Shown piece by piece: positions 1 to 11,298 of a stretch of 56,849 bases of DNA. Source of the DNA: Brachionus koreanus (taxonomy: Eukaryota > Rotifera > Eurotatoria > Ploima > Brachionidae); the NCBI GenBank assembly GCA_016987375.1, contig PJRA01000048.1, forward strand, positions 2,101,334 to 2,158,182, written 5' to 3'. A model generated the notes under the pieces. The model did no database searches and had not been told where the DNA came from. It saw only the letters and a program-made list of their open reading frames with translations. The position numbers and the translations under genes were made by a program. How positions within the stretch are numbered: the stretch's first letter is position 1; each line of letters starts with the position of its first letter.

Positions 1-146
1 GGTAAATCATTTATGAAGATCAGGAATAGTAAGGGACCAAGAACTGAACCTTGTGGTACCCCACTTAGCACATCAACCCAATCAGATTCATACTGACCTA
101 TTACAACTCTCTGTTTCCTATCTTGTAGAAAATTTTCGAGCCATGC
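1..146 (-). mobile_element. LINE reverse-transcriptase fragment, cut by window edge
   Basis: The complement strand reads without a stop through a typical non-LTR reverse-transcriptase stretch: [15 protein letters not shown], then the finger/palm signature [19 protein letters not shown], which runs off the left edge. Homology ends abruptly near position 146 and AT-rich DNA follows, so this is either a truncated copy or one whose other end lies outside the window. The open frame suggests a fairly young insertion. It is a different copy from the LINE at 11.3-14.3 kb, whose equivalent motif is GVPQGSVISPLLF. Confidence 0.85.
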
Positions 147-1545
147 CAAAAATAAAAACAAATAAATTTTAAAGCAAGATGTTTAAAGTAAAAAGATTTA
201 ATAGTTTTGTATTATTTTTATTCATTACCGATTTTTTAACAAGTATTTTTAACTGTGTCTGTGAAAAAATTTATTTAAGTTTAAATTTTTTTTTAAATTA
301 AATTATTGATTAAATGAATACCTAAAAGAAAGAAAAGTCATAAGTCGAATCTATTATGATGGTATTTTGTGTTCTTTTACATCTTCTCATATGTATAATC
401 ATTCGAATTTTTGCCCCCAACATCTTGTTGCAATATGGGTATTTTGTTGTTATTTTCGCAACTTTTACTTCTTTATGAATATTCTCTAATGTTGTTGGTT
501 GACTAACAACTAGAATAGTTAATCTGAAAATATCTATTTTTCATTAGATATTTTAAAAGCAGTGGCAGGTGCACCGAAAAAAACGCGTTTTTGAAAAATT
601 TAATGTGATTTTAAAAGACTGGTTTTATCACCAAGGCTCTGATTTATAGATCTTTTAATTCTCTTCCACAATTTACATGGTGTTTGAGAGTGTGTCGGGA
701 AAAGTATGAAAGAGCAGATCCAAATTAACAATAAAACACTTAAAAATAAAGAGAAAAATTTTCAAATTTGCCTTAAAAACCACTGTTTGTCTTTTAAAAA
801 TTGGTGTGTGTGTGGTTCCTAAAAATATATGTTTTATTTAATAAAAAAATAATTCAATTATTTAAAGATTACTGGAGGATATTAGTTTCTTTGTGTTTAT
901 TTCTTTGAGTTTAATATTCAAGTTTAAAAAGCTTGTTGGGATTTCAAAATGAATTTCCAACCTTAATTTATTGATCAATTAACTAAGATTTTCATTTTAA
1001 CTGATGATAGGAAAGAAGAACAAGTCGAAAGCAATGATATTGCATAAATTGAACTAAAAAAATTTACAAACATAGCTACAAGAAGCACATGAGGTTCTAT
1101 CAATTAATAAACAAATAAATTTTGCCTTTTTTTACTATATTTCAATTGTTTTGTAACTTTTTGTAATAAATTTTTTCAATCATTTTCATTTTTCTACCAC
1201 GATTTAAATTAGTTAAACTACAAAAATAATTTGGCAATCTAAAAAATATTCATAATTAGAATCATTTATTCTGATTTTTATTCCATATTCTGGATTTAGA
1301 ACTGAATTTTTAAATTTATTTCAATCATCTAAACAAAAGTTTATGATTAAGTTTAAAATATTGTCTGAAAACAGAACTTAAATACTTTAATTGAGGATAA
1401 TAAAAAGGACAAAGAAAAAATCCTTGAAATCAGAATTTAATCGCAATCAATTAATTGTTAAATACCTTTCTAAAAATAAAATTGCTTTTTAAAATTTTCT
1501 TCAGCTTTTAAAAAAGCTTTAACTTACTAGAACAAACTTCATAAA
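147..1545. other. AT-rich spacer, no gene seen
   Basis: All frames are broken by frequent stops. I see no convincing protein homology, RNA gene or long repeat here. Confidence 0.6.
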
Positions 1546-2605
1546 ATGAATTTTCGAAAAAAAATTCAATTTTTGATTGTTATATTAGATTGTAATATTT
1601 GTATTTTTTTTTTTTTTTAAAACAAAATAATAAATATTTCCTATAAAAATGACTTTCTCGATTGGATAGAAAAAAATAGCCAAAAATTTAATTCCCTTAA
1701 TGATTTTAATATTTACTTTGTAAAAACCCATAAGACTGCAAGTAGTGCCTTGCAAAATGTTCTAATTCATATGGCATACAAAAGAAATATGAGAGTAATA
1801 AATGATCTTAAGAAAGAAAAGCATTTAAAAAATAGTCACAAATTAAATAATAAAATTTATTTCTTTCATGGCAGACATAACATAGAAATAGCTGAAGAAG
1901 TATTTACTCGCAATAGTTCTTTGTATATGACAATTTTACGAAATCCAGCAGATCAACTTTTATCATCTATCAATTATTTTTCTAGTTTAAAAAATAAAAA
2001 AAAAAATATTATCAAAAGCAAAGAAAATAAAGCGTAATGAAATCTTTGGGCAGAAAATCTGAAATTTTTTGTTTGTTGAAAAATTCAGCAAGTTATGACT
2101 TGGGATATGTTGAATGTGCAGAATCCTACAAAGATTCAGATGAAAAATTAATCGAGCGATTTAAAAAAGAATTTGATTTGGTCATATTAACAGAATATTT
2201 CAATGAGGGTCTTATTTTACTCAAAAATGTGCTAAATTTGTCGTACAAAGACATTGTTTGTCTGAGTGTTAATCAGGGAACAAAGCGTTCACTACCATCC
2301 GAAGAAAGCATTGCCTCCAAAGTCAGCAAAGTAGACTTTCTTTTATATAACTACTATTTATCAAAATATAAAATTTTGTCCAAATTTATGAGAGAAGAGT
2401 TGGAAAAACTTGGTATACAAAGAGAATTTTATAAAAAAAAATGCACAAATGGAAGAAAAAAAAACTTTTCTATGGAGACGTACCTTACATTGGATATGCT
2501 CTACGAACAAGACTTACAGAAGAATATAAAGACTTTTGCTGGAAATTAACTAGTACTGAATTGGATAAGATTGATTATATTACAAAAAAATCAAAAAAAT
2601 GTTAA
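1546..2605 (+). pseudogene. Gal3ST-like galactose 3-O-sulfotransferase, frame-broken
   Basis: This resembles the Golgi Gal3ST family (galactosylceramide/galactose 3-O-sulfotransferases), type II membrane enzymes that move sulfate from PAPS to galactose. An ATG at 1546 starts a short hydrophobic anchor (KKIQFLIVILD). The 5'-phosphosulfate-binding motif FVKTHKTASSAL follows at about 1726, then the 3'-phosphate-binding region TILRNPADQLLSSINYF at about 1930, FDLVILTEYFNEGLILLKNVL at about 2175, and a C-terminal DFCWKLTSTELD ending at 2605. Continuity is lost three times: a TAA right after the T-run at 1608-1618, a frame change between about 1990 and 2065, and another in the A-run near 2457-2465. 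All breaks are in or near homopolymers, so either a decaying gene or assembly indels could explain them. The other genes here cross similar runs intact, which favours a pseudogene. Confidence 0.7.
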
Positions 2606-3529
2606 ATTATAAAAAATATTAATATTATTTTTTGATTAATAAAAATTTTAAACACTTCTATAACTTTGTATGAAAGCACATTTTTTAAAGAAAAAAAAAC
2701 TTATTAACGCACTTAAATGTGCGCTAACGAGATAAAAAATATTTAAAAAAAAATTTTAACTCACATTTAAATGTAAACTCATTAAAAAAACATCAAAAAA
2801 ATTATGTGTTTAAGTATTTATTAAGATAAAATATGAATTGGCATCAGGCGACACGAGTATTTTTTATATAATTCTTTTAATTGTAAATAGATGAGTCGAA
2901 ATTTTATTTTTTTCCTATTTAATTATCCTTTAAATCCTCGTCAATATCATTGAGGGAGTCATTTAGTCCCATTCTCCCTCTTTTTTTTTTGGCTGTTTTG
3001 TTATGGTTTATTTTCTTTTGACAGAATAGCTCTTAGCTACTTTAGTTCTAAATTTTTTTTTAATTTCAAATAAACTGTATTTTTTTCGAATGTGCGTTAA
3101 AATTTTTTTATGTGCGGTGGTTAAAAGCACACCCCATTAATATTGGAAATTGGAAATAAAAAATAAACAAATATGTTTAAGGAACTTATCTAGTATATCT
3201 AGTATAGTATATAATCTAGTATATAATCTTATCTAGAATATCGGTATCGGTATTTTAGGGTATCTTAACATATGTTTTTTGATTTCTATTTTTGCCTTGA
3301 ACATCTTGGTACACATTAGACATTATATTTTAATTTCGCTATTTTTTGCAAAAGAATATTTATTTGTTAATTAAATTTTTAAAAAAAAAAATTTTAACTC
3401 AGTTCTTAACAAGATATTTAGAACCATCCAGACAAATTACTTTAAAATAATAATTTTTTTAAAAATTAATAAGTATTAAATCAAAAATTTTATTAAAAAA
3501 AAATAGAAAATAAAAAAGCCATTTCTATT
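2606..3529. other. AT-rich spacer with small inverted repeats
   Basis: No gene is seen. Related inverted motifs lie near 2700-2715 (ttaacgcac, followed by a near-palindrome ending gtgcgctaa) and near 3090-3100 (gtgcgttaa), each next to a run of A or T. They could be the ends of a worn roughly 400-bp MITE, but the match is too short to define boundaries. Confidence 0.3.
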
Positions 3530-6500
3530 CTATTGATAAAGAGTATTTGAACTTGTACCACTAAAAAAATTAGAACTAGCATTTCCGGTACAGTCAAAAC
3601 TTTGAAGAGTGTTATCATTGAAGTATGTAATATATGAATTTTTCAAAAAGCTGACATATTCCTGCATTTGTTTGTTAGCTTGCTGTGTTTGTTCTAATTT
3701 ATACTTCAAGTCTCTGATTTGAGTCTGATATTCTTGACATAGATCGTCTTTATCCCGTCTATCAACTGATGAATGTAATTCTAGCGATCTCAATTTGGAT
3801 TCTAAATCACCCAGTCTTGCCAGAAGACCTCTTTCTTTAGAAACATATTTCTCTTTTGTCTGATGCTCTCTCAAATTCGAATCACTTATTGCCAAATCTA
3901 ACTGTCGACTAAAACTTGCCGCTTCATTTGTTTTTACTGTTAATTTATTCTTTAAATTAATTTTTCAAAATTCTAGAAAAAATTTAATTTGTTTTGAGAT
4001 AAAAAGTTTACAGTTAAATCGCGTATCAAATCATCCTTATAGCCAAGTTGACGTATTAATTCTTTATTCTCTTCTTCCAAATTTTGAATTCTTCTTTCAA
4101 TAGGCTCCAATTTATTCATTGTTATTTTTTCTATCTCTTTTGTTTGCTTGGTGTGCAATTCTTTTTGCTGCTGTTGAAAATTGTTAAAGCTATTTGCCAT
4201 TACGTTCTTGTTATAATCAAACGCATCTTTTTTCTCTTTTTCATTTAATTTATTTCTCAATTTAGAATTTAAAAAATCTGATTTTGATTTCAATTCATTT
4301 ATATGTTTTTTATTTTCAGCTATTTCATCTTCATATTTTTTTATTTTTGTCAAAGCTTCATGAAGCTTAAGCTCAGTGTTTTTGAGCAATTCTGGCAATG
4401 GCTCAAGCTCATTTAATCGTTCTTGTAGACGAGAGCGAACATTATTAAACTCAATTTCGCTGAAGTTTTTTTCTCTTTGAATAGTTGTATCACTGTTATG
4501 ATTTTTTCTAGGGCTTGAGGATCTTGACTTTTGTCTACTTAAACTAGCATCTTCACTGGTCGAATTAGCCTGACTGTTTTTTTTGCACACTTCACTGATG
4601 CTGCTAGTAGAAGACTTTTTCGTTTCAGACTTGTGCTGTTCAGCTGCTTTTAGAGCATTCTTCAATCGTTCTTCCCTTACTTGAAGAGAAAGCTTTAATT
4701 TTTCATTTTCTTTCATAAGCCTGGCAATTTGGGTTTTATCGCCACGATCCGAAAATGTCTTTGAAACTGTTGCCTCCAAATTATCTTGTTTTTGCTCGCT
4801 TTCTTTTGAATCTTGCTTTGATTGAATTATAATATCATTCAAATTTTTTATGCATTGATCTTTTTCTTTTATTTTGTTGTTTAATTTCTCTATATAAAGA
4901 CGCGTTTTGATCGGATCATTTATAATTTCTTCAAAAGTAAAATGGTTCTTTTCAAGTTTAACACTTTTTGACAAATTCGAAGTGCTTGCTGATCTTTTAG
5001 TTGAACTCGGCTTTTGTACTAACGAAGATGTACTGTTTAACTTTGATGGAAATTTTAATGCAGAAAGTCCGGCTTTCTCTCGACTTTCGCGCAATAGATC
5101 TATTTCCATTTTTGCTCTGTCCAATTGTCTATTCAAATTCTTAAAATAAAATCAATATTTTTTAGCTTAAATTATCTCATTGTATATCAAATTTTATTTT
5201 TATTTAATAGAGGAAATCATTTAAAATTCTAATGTCAAAGACTTCTTTTTTAGAATTCTTAAACTTTTACTTCAACTAATTAATTTAATCTCAAAATTTA
5301 GTTTCAAAAAAAAGGCACCTGTGCCAGGCAAAAATCGAATTTTTCAATTTTTAAATATTATAAAATCTTTCAATGGTGAAAATTTATAAATAATATGTTA
5401 TGACTCGGATTATAATTATGTACCCAGGTACAAAAAAAAAAGATGATTAATCAATGAAAATATTATTTTATTAAATCAGATTTTTCTGTCTAAATAAATT
5501 TTGAGGAAAATTTTAAGTAGACAGTCTAGAAACAAAAAGGTCTTTTTCAATTTATAAAAATTTACAATTTGATTTAAGATGAAAATCAATACACATTTTT
5601 CTCAGTAGAAATACTTAAGATATAATAGATAAACTCTATTAATAGTTATCCTCAAGTTAGCAATTTTATTATTACAAAATAGTCCTAGTCTAGAAAATTT
5701 ACAATAATTACTATCTTCATGTGTAATTCAATTCCTGAAATATTAGCTTCATATCTTTTGGCTAAAAGAGTAAGAATCTATTCTAAAATGATCATTTTTA
5801 TGTTTTCTTAAAATAGAAATCGAGTCTTTAAGATGATTCATAAATGAAACATCCATGAAGACATCGATTTATTGCGGAAAAATGTAGACTTTTTTCGATA
5901 TTGTAAAACAACTAGAGCCAAAAACTTTTTTCAAATTCTAATAGCTTTTTCTTTTTTTCATCACCCAGATTGAATCTATGGAAAAGCTATGCAAATCTGC
6001 AAAATAGTATATGCAATAGAAAATCATTAAAATTTAAGTTCAGGCATCTTGCACAGATTATCTCATAAAGTTAGACTACAATTTTTCAAAATTTAAATCT
6101 TGATTTAATGTTAATCATCATCTATTTATTATTCTAAACGAGCTCTCTAGAAATTGGTCATTTCTTATTACAACTGTGTATACAAATTAAGCAAAATTAA
6201 TATCAAAGTATCTAATATTCATGATTTCAATGAATAAATTATTATATGAAGAAATATAATCTTGAATGCTATCAACATAGACTAAAAAATAGAATTAGTC
6301 CCTTTGTGTTCAAGATCGCTAACAACAATGATAAACTATTGAACCTTAAATTTGAAATATAAATTTTTTGGAATTTGAAAACTTTTCAAAAGTATGTACA
6401 AGCAGTGAGGTTAATTTTAATCATTTTAAGATTTTTTATTATTATTTTCCAGGATTTTTATTTAAGATTTTATTCTTAATTAAAATTATCAATTTTTGGA

Positions 6501-9500
6501 TGGAATTTTTTTGTATCAGGGCTTTTGATATTTTTTTGCAAAAACAATATTAAAAAAAAAAGTTAGGCTTTCATTATTTTTTGCTGATATCTCTAGAAAA
6601 GTGTGTCCAAGAGATTTTTTCCAATTTGATTGATTTGAGGATATTTTTCTTTTAAACCATTTTATATAAAGCTAATGAGATAACTGATTCAAAATGTCAA
6701 AATCTCATTATAAAATCAATTGTCAAATTCCTCATCGATGTTAAATTCAAAGTTTAAATATATTTAAATAGCTAAAATTATTGGAAAGAAAACAAAAATA
6801 CTTAAAATAGGGTTATTTTCAATTAAAAATAACATAATTAATAAATAGTGATTAATATTTTTTTAACCGCAACAAATTAAACAAATCGAAGCAAATTTGA
6901 AGCAAAACAAAAAAAAAACTTGTTTAAATTAAAACTATTTAGAAATGGTCAAAAAAGATGCTTTCCAAGATTTTCATTCAGTGACTTAGATAACTAGTTA
7001 TTTAAAAGAAATAAATCCAAATTGTTAAGAGTTTGATTTAAATTTAACTCTTTCAACAAAATAGAGACAGATGCCTACAATTGGCAAAGACTTGATAAAC
7101 CAGTTACCATAGTTGAAAACAAGTTTAAATTTCCATCAAATAAGTAGAAATTCTAATGAAGTAGAAAATTACGTGAATCAGAATTTTGTGAATTTTAAAT
7201 AATTTGATAAATTCATTGCATATGTTCACTCAATTCATGCTTTTGAAATAAACCGTGACATTAGGGAGCTCAGTACTTATGGCTGCAGCGTTTGGGTTAA
7301 AGAACTACAAGTGTGATCACGTTATTGCTGTTAGCTCTCATTAAAGCAATGAGACATGCGGACCTAAGTCAAATAAGCTTTAATTATTTTCTTCAATTTA
7401 CAAAATTTTACTCTGAAATGAATAAAATCAATAAGTAAAATTGGGCATAAACGTATTAGCTGAAAAAATGTTCACATATATTTGTTAACATACTCTTTCT
7501 TTATAATTCCACTTGATTTTTGTCTTATAAAAAATAGGTGAACATTTTTTTTGCTTTTTGGTTAAATCAAATATAATAAAACTTTCTCTTTATATTGATT
7601 ATTTTTATTATAAAAAACTAAAAATGTACCGACAGTGAAGAACTAATAATTATATTACGGCAAATTTAATGTGCTCTGAATATTCACTTTTTCACTGGTC
7701 AACTGAAGGGAAAAATTTTTATTTCTAATTTGGCTAGTGGTAAAGAAAAAATGGAAAAACGTAAATCTTTAGATGATAAAATGAATGAAAAGTTTAAGGA
7801 ATTGAGCTTGAAATCATATAATATCATATAATTAAAGTCTAAGTAAAGTAAAGCAGACTGCATTAGAGTTATAAAAATTTTCATATATAATAACAACCAG
7901 TTCTGATAGGTCGAAAGAGATTGTAAAAAGAATTTTAGTTTTTTATTGATTAATTGTTTGATTAAATTACTTTTATATTTTTCTACTAAAAAAAATGACA
8001 CTTTTTTATAATGTTCATCTATTTTTAAAAAAGGTACTTGAAAAGGAGATTTTTCATGTTAATTTTTAAATCTTCGCAGAGAAATTCTTTTTTATTAAAA
8101 ATAAAAAAAGTATATGATTACTGTTTGATTAAATTTATAATTAAAAAAATAATTTATCTTAAACAACATGATTTTAATTGAAAAAAGAGATTTTCTTCAA
8201 GACAACAAAAGAATAATTTTCCATTTATTAATTTAATACAAAAAAAAATTTCAATTTTTAATGAATTTTACTATGCTGCTAATGGTTTAATCTGTAACAA
8301 ACTTATCTTTGACAATGTAAAAAATCTTCAAATAATTATTTTTTGTTAATCGATCATTTTTTCTATCATTTAAATTATTAAAATCATTTAAAGACTGGCT
8401 ATGATTTTAAATTTTATTTACATTCCTTAGTTTTCATGTTTATTAACTGATTAATAATTTTTAAGAATAGTTTGAATGGATATACGAATTTTGCTGACAA
8501 TATTGTCCAAAACAATAGCGGTTACCTAGAAACAAATACAGTAAAATTATTAATTTTGAAAAAAATTATCTTTCAGATTTTTTGAAATTGTTTTTAGGAA
8601 AAAAAAATTATTCTTGACTAATAAAAAACGTGAAAAAAAAATGACATACTCTTAATTGAACGCTTAGTCGATTGCATTCCGCTTCTCTGGATATCAATTG
8701 GCGTCTCAAATGAGCTCTATTGTCTTCCAGTGATTGTTTTAGACTCGCCAATGCATTATTTTCCAGCTTAATTAAATCAAATAAATTTAAATTCATATTT
8801 AAAAGAAAATTTTTGTTAGAACATTTAGAACTTCATTGGTAGAGCCTGTTTGGCTGATGTTTTTCTCATACTCCGAAATTATTTGTTTGAATTTCTAAAT
8901 TAAAATAGTAAAAATAAATCACATTTGCATGCTAAAATATTAATTAAATTCTACTTCATTTTCTTTTTTTAATTTTTCATTATTTTTCAAGATGTCTCCA
9001 TTTTCTCTAACATTTTTTAACATTGAAAGTGTATTTGGATTTAAAAACTCGCTTATAATTGACCGAATATCTTTGTGAGTCAAGTGAAACAAATCGATCA
9101 ATTGATACAAACTTTTGATATCTTTGTTTAAATAATCGTAAACTGTTTTCAAATTTAAATTCTGGTCACTATTAGATATATACTCTCTTACAAGTTCCAA
9201 TACACTGACAATATCACTTGAAAAAGATTCTGAATCTATAAGTTTTTTAACTAAAAACTCCTTTTTTAAAATCAAATTATTTTCATCAATTAGAAGAGGA
9301 TCATTTTCTCTTGACTTCAAATAGCTTTCATGGCTTCTGGACCTATTTGGCATTGTATAGGTAGAATTTAAATCGATTTCTTGCGAACGATTGAGAGAGA
9401 CCGGCGACATAGATGAAGAGAGTCGTTTTAGAAAAGAACAGTTGTTTAGAACTTTTTTTTCAGGACTATTTGATCTCGAACTGGATCGAGACTGGACATC

Positions 9501-9869
9501 AACACACACGTCACAAGATGATTCATTATTCGGCTGTTTTTTGGGACTCAGATAGTCTTCTAAACGACATCTCTTCATTAGGTCACATTTTTTGTCTTTT
9601 TTGGGTGAAATCCATTGATAAACTGGCTTTTTTTTTTGATTTTTAGGATTCTTTTTATTGCGAAGAGTTTTTGGCTTTTTTGTCTCGTTAATTACAGTGG
9701 ACGGACCTATTTTTACTCTTTTTTTTTTTTCGATCAAGTCCTATTTAATAAAAAAGCATTATAAAAAAATAATTTCGTCTTTTAAGAATTTTACCTCGAA
9801 ATTTGCCGCAGTCATGGGGTTTTTTAGTTGATTTTTAAATCTAATATGCACGGGTGACACGGAATGCAT
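3530..9869 (-). CDS. ODF2: Outer dense fiber protein 2 / cenexin orthologue
   Basis: ODF2/cenexin is a coiled-coil protein of the mother-centriole distal/subdistal appendages and of sperm-tail outer dense fibres. Six coding exons were read on the minus strand: 9869-9795 (start MHSVSPVHIRFKN), 9740-8955, 8894-8823, 8766-8650, 5139-4012 and 3949-3530. All junctions are GT-AG and in phase 0, giving about 865 aa against roughly 800-830 in vertebrates. Recognition rests on blocks aligning with ODF2: ASLKQSLEDNRAHLRRQL continuing SREAECNRLSVQLR across the junction to NLNRQLDRAKMEIDLL; LEPLPELLKNTELKLHEAL; and the C terminus with RQLDLAISDSN, LKYKLEQTQQANKQMQEYV and FLKNSYITYF. The N-terminal third (exon 2) is basic, rich in Ser/Arg and diverged; the rest is heptad-rich. 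Introns are 56-62 bp except the 55-bp one at 9741-9794 and the 3.5-kb fourth intron. Confidence 0.88.
5140..8649 (-). other. Long fourth intron of ODF2
   Basis: This intron runs from the donor gtatgt at 8649 to the acceptor ttttaag at 5140. I find no nested gene. Positions 8030-8052 match about 23 bases of the dispersed repeat seen at 47.98 kb (aaggtacttgaaaaggagat). A GC-richer patch at about 7255-7370 looks foreign, but I could not assign it to a family. Confidence 0.6.
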
Positions 9870-10729
9870 TGTTTCAAAAGTGAATTATTGTTTTCGATTA
9901 AATTGAGACCGCCCGTGTGGAAAATAATTTCAATCAGACTAAAGAACAACTAAAAATAAAAGAAAAAACTAATTTTAATTATAATCCTTAAGCTAAAGTT
10001 ATTATTAAAAATCATAGAAAAAAAAACATTTAAAATATTTCTTATCTTTTTTAATTTATTTTTGAATTTTTCTATATGACATTGACCGTTTTCTTGCCCA
10101 TTGTTGTCATGGAAATATAAATAAAAAATAAAAAAGATTTTATTTTTTTTGTAGAGTGGTCATGTTATTTGATTTTCTTTAGGCTCCGATTCAGGTTATT
10201 TAAATAATAATTATTTGAAATCAGGCGATGCAAAAAGTTGACTTTAATTATCCAAATCTTAAAATAAATTGTGAAACTTAATTCTTCAGTGGATAAAATG
10301 CGTGATCAATTTGAATTGACTAAAAAACTTTGCTCTGTTTTCAGAATTTAAAACCAACTTAAAAAGTCAAACAAATTTGCGCTTTAAATTTACTAGAAAA
10401 AAATAAAAACAAAATAGATTTCTAAGGCGAAATCTAAGATTTATTATAAGATAAATTTTAAGTTTTGTTCAAAATGTGGTCATTTTAATGATGCTGGTTT
10501 GGTGAACAAGACTGATCATTATCACACAAAATGTGATCAAAAAATGTAATCAATATTTATATTTTTATATTTTTTTAGATATAATAAATTGACTCTTCGA
10601 TCATTTTTCATCATAGTCTGTGATATTGAAATCCATTAATAGAGTGAATTTACTTATAATTGATTATTGTGATGATATTATAATAGAAGCAGTGAAATTT
10701 GGACACTGACAGCTCTCTTGGACTAATGT
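9870..10729. other. Spacer upstream of ODF2, with a zinc-finger-like scrap
   Basis: The spacer is mostly non-coding. At about 10454-10550 the plus strand reads KFCSKCGHFNDAG and then a DHYHTKC stretch before a stop. This Cys/His pattern resembles finger modules of retroelement proteins, but it is too short to classify. Any ODF2 promoter should lie just above 9869; I see no distinctive element. Confidence 0.35.
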
Positions 10730-11036
10730 TCAAAATTCGCTGAATATGAATAATTGACTTTAATACAAGTAAATCGGCTACAATAATCTTTCAAAAAGGC
10801 AAATATTTGAGAGAACAGTTTTATTCTAAATGGTTTTTAGATACTTCAAACTCAAAATGTTGAATATTTAGGTCTTCAAATTGGTGATAGCTATTTTATC
10901 AGGAAATTTATTAAAGAAAAGTTAAAAAAAGTTGAGAATGCTTTTATTCCTAACACGGAATTGGATGTATATCGAAATCTGCATGTTTTTATTATATTCA
11001 AGGCATACTAAAGTATAATGATGACAATTTAATAGA
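10730..11036 (+). mobile_element. Decayed LINE reverse-transcriptase thumb region
   Basis: Despite stops, the plus strand keeps the order typical of the region after the RT active site: KFAEYE..LTLIQV.., then NGF.I..TQNVEYLGLQIGD and FIRKFIKEKLKKVENAF. The YLG-x-x-IG block followed by a helix rich in Lys is characteristic of non-LTR RT thumbs. It is old, with several stops and frame changes. It lies on the opposite strand to the neighbouring LINE and so belongs to a different insertion. Confidence 0.6.
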
Positions 11037-11048
11037 AAGTTGTTAATG

Positions 11049-11136
11049 CCATTGAAGTTATAAACTTAAAATTTAATTTAAATAGTCTAAAATACCACAA
11101 CATAATTATTTTTATTTAAATTTTTAAAAACAACTA
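11049..11136. repeat. Left copy of an 88-bp direct repeat
   Basis: It starts cattgaagttataaacttaa and includes agtctaaaataccacaacat. It is nearly identical to 14701-14789, differing by small A/T indels. The two copies lie either side of the minus-strand LINE. At 88 bp the repeat is far too long to be a target-site duplication. Confidence 0.85.
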
Positions 11137-11298
11137 GAGATAACCTGATGTGATAAATCGTGCTCTAGAGTTTTTATGTTAATCAAACAAATTTGCTTTT
11201 TGTTATCTTTTATTAAAATCTAAATAAATAATTGAAAGTGGCCACTCTTTATCAAAGAGTAAGCCGATTAATATGTAAATGAAAGAAACTACATTATT

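Noticed and set aside
5315..5345. Match of a ggcacctgtgcc palindrome to a similar word near 563-575
   Set aside because: About a dozen bases are shared with no extension, consistent with chance.
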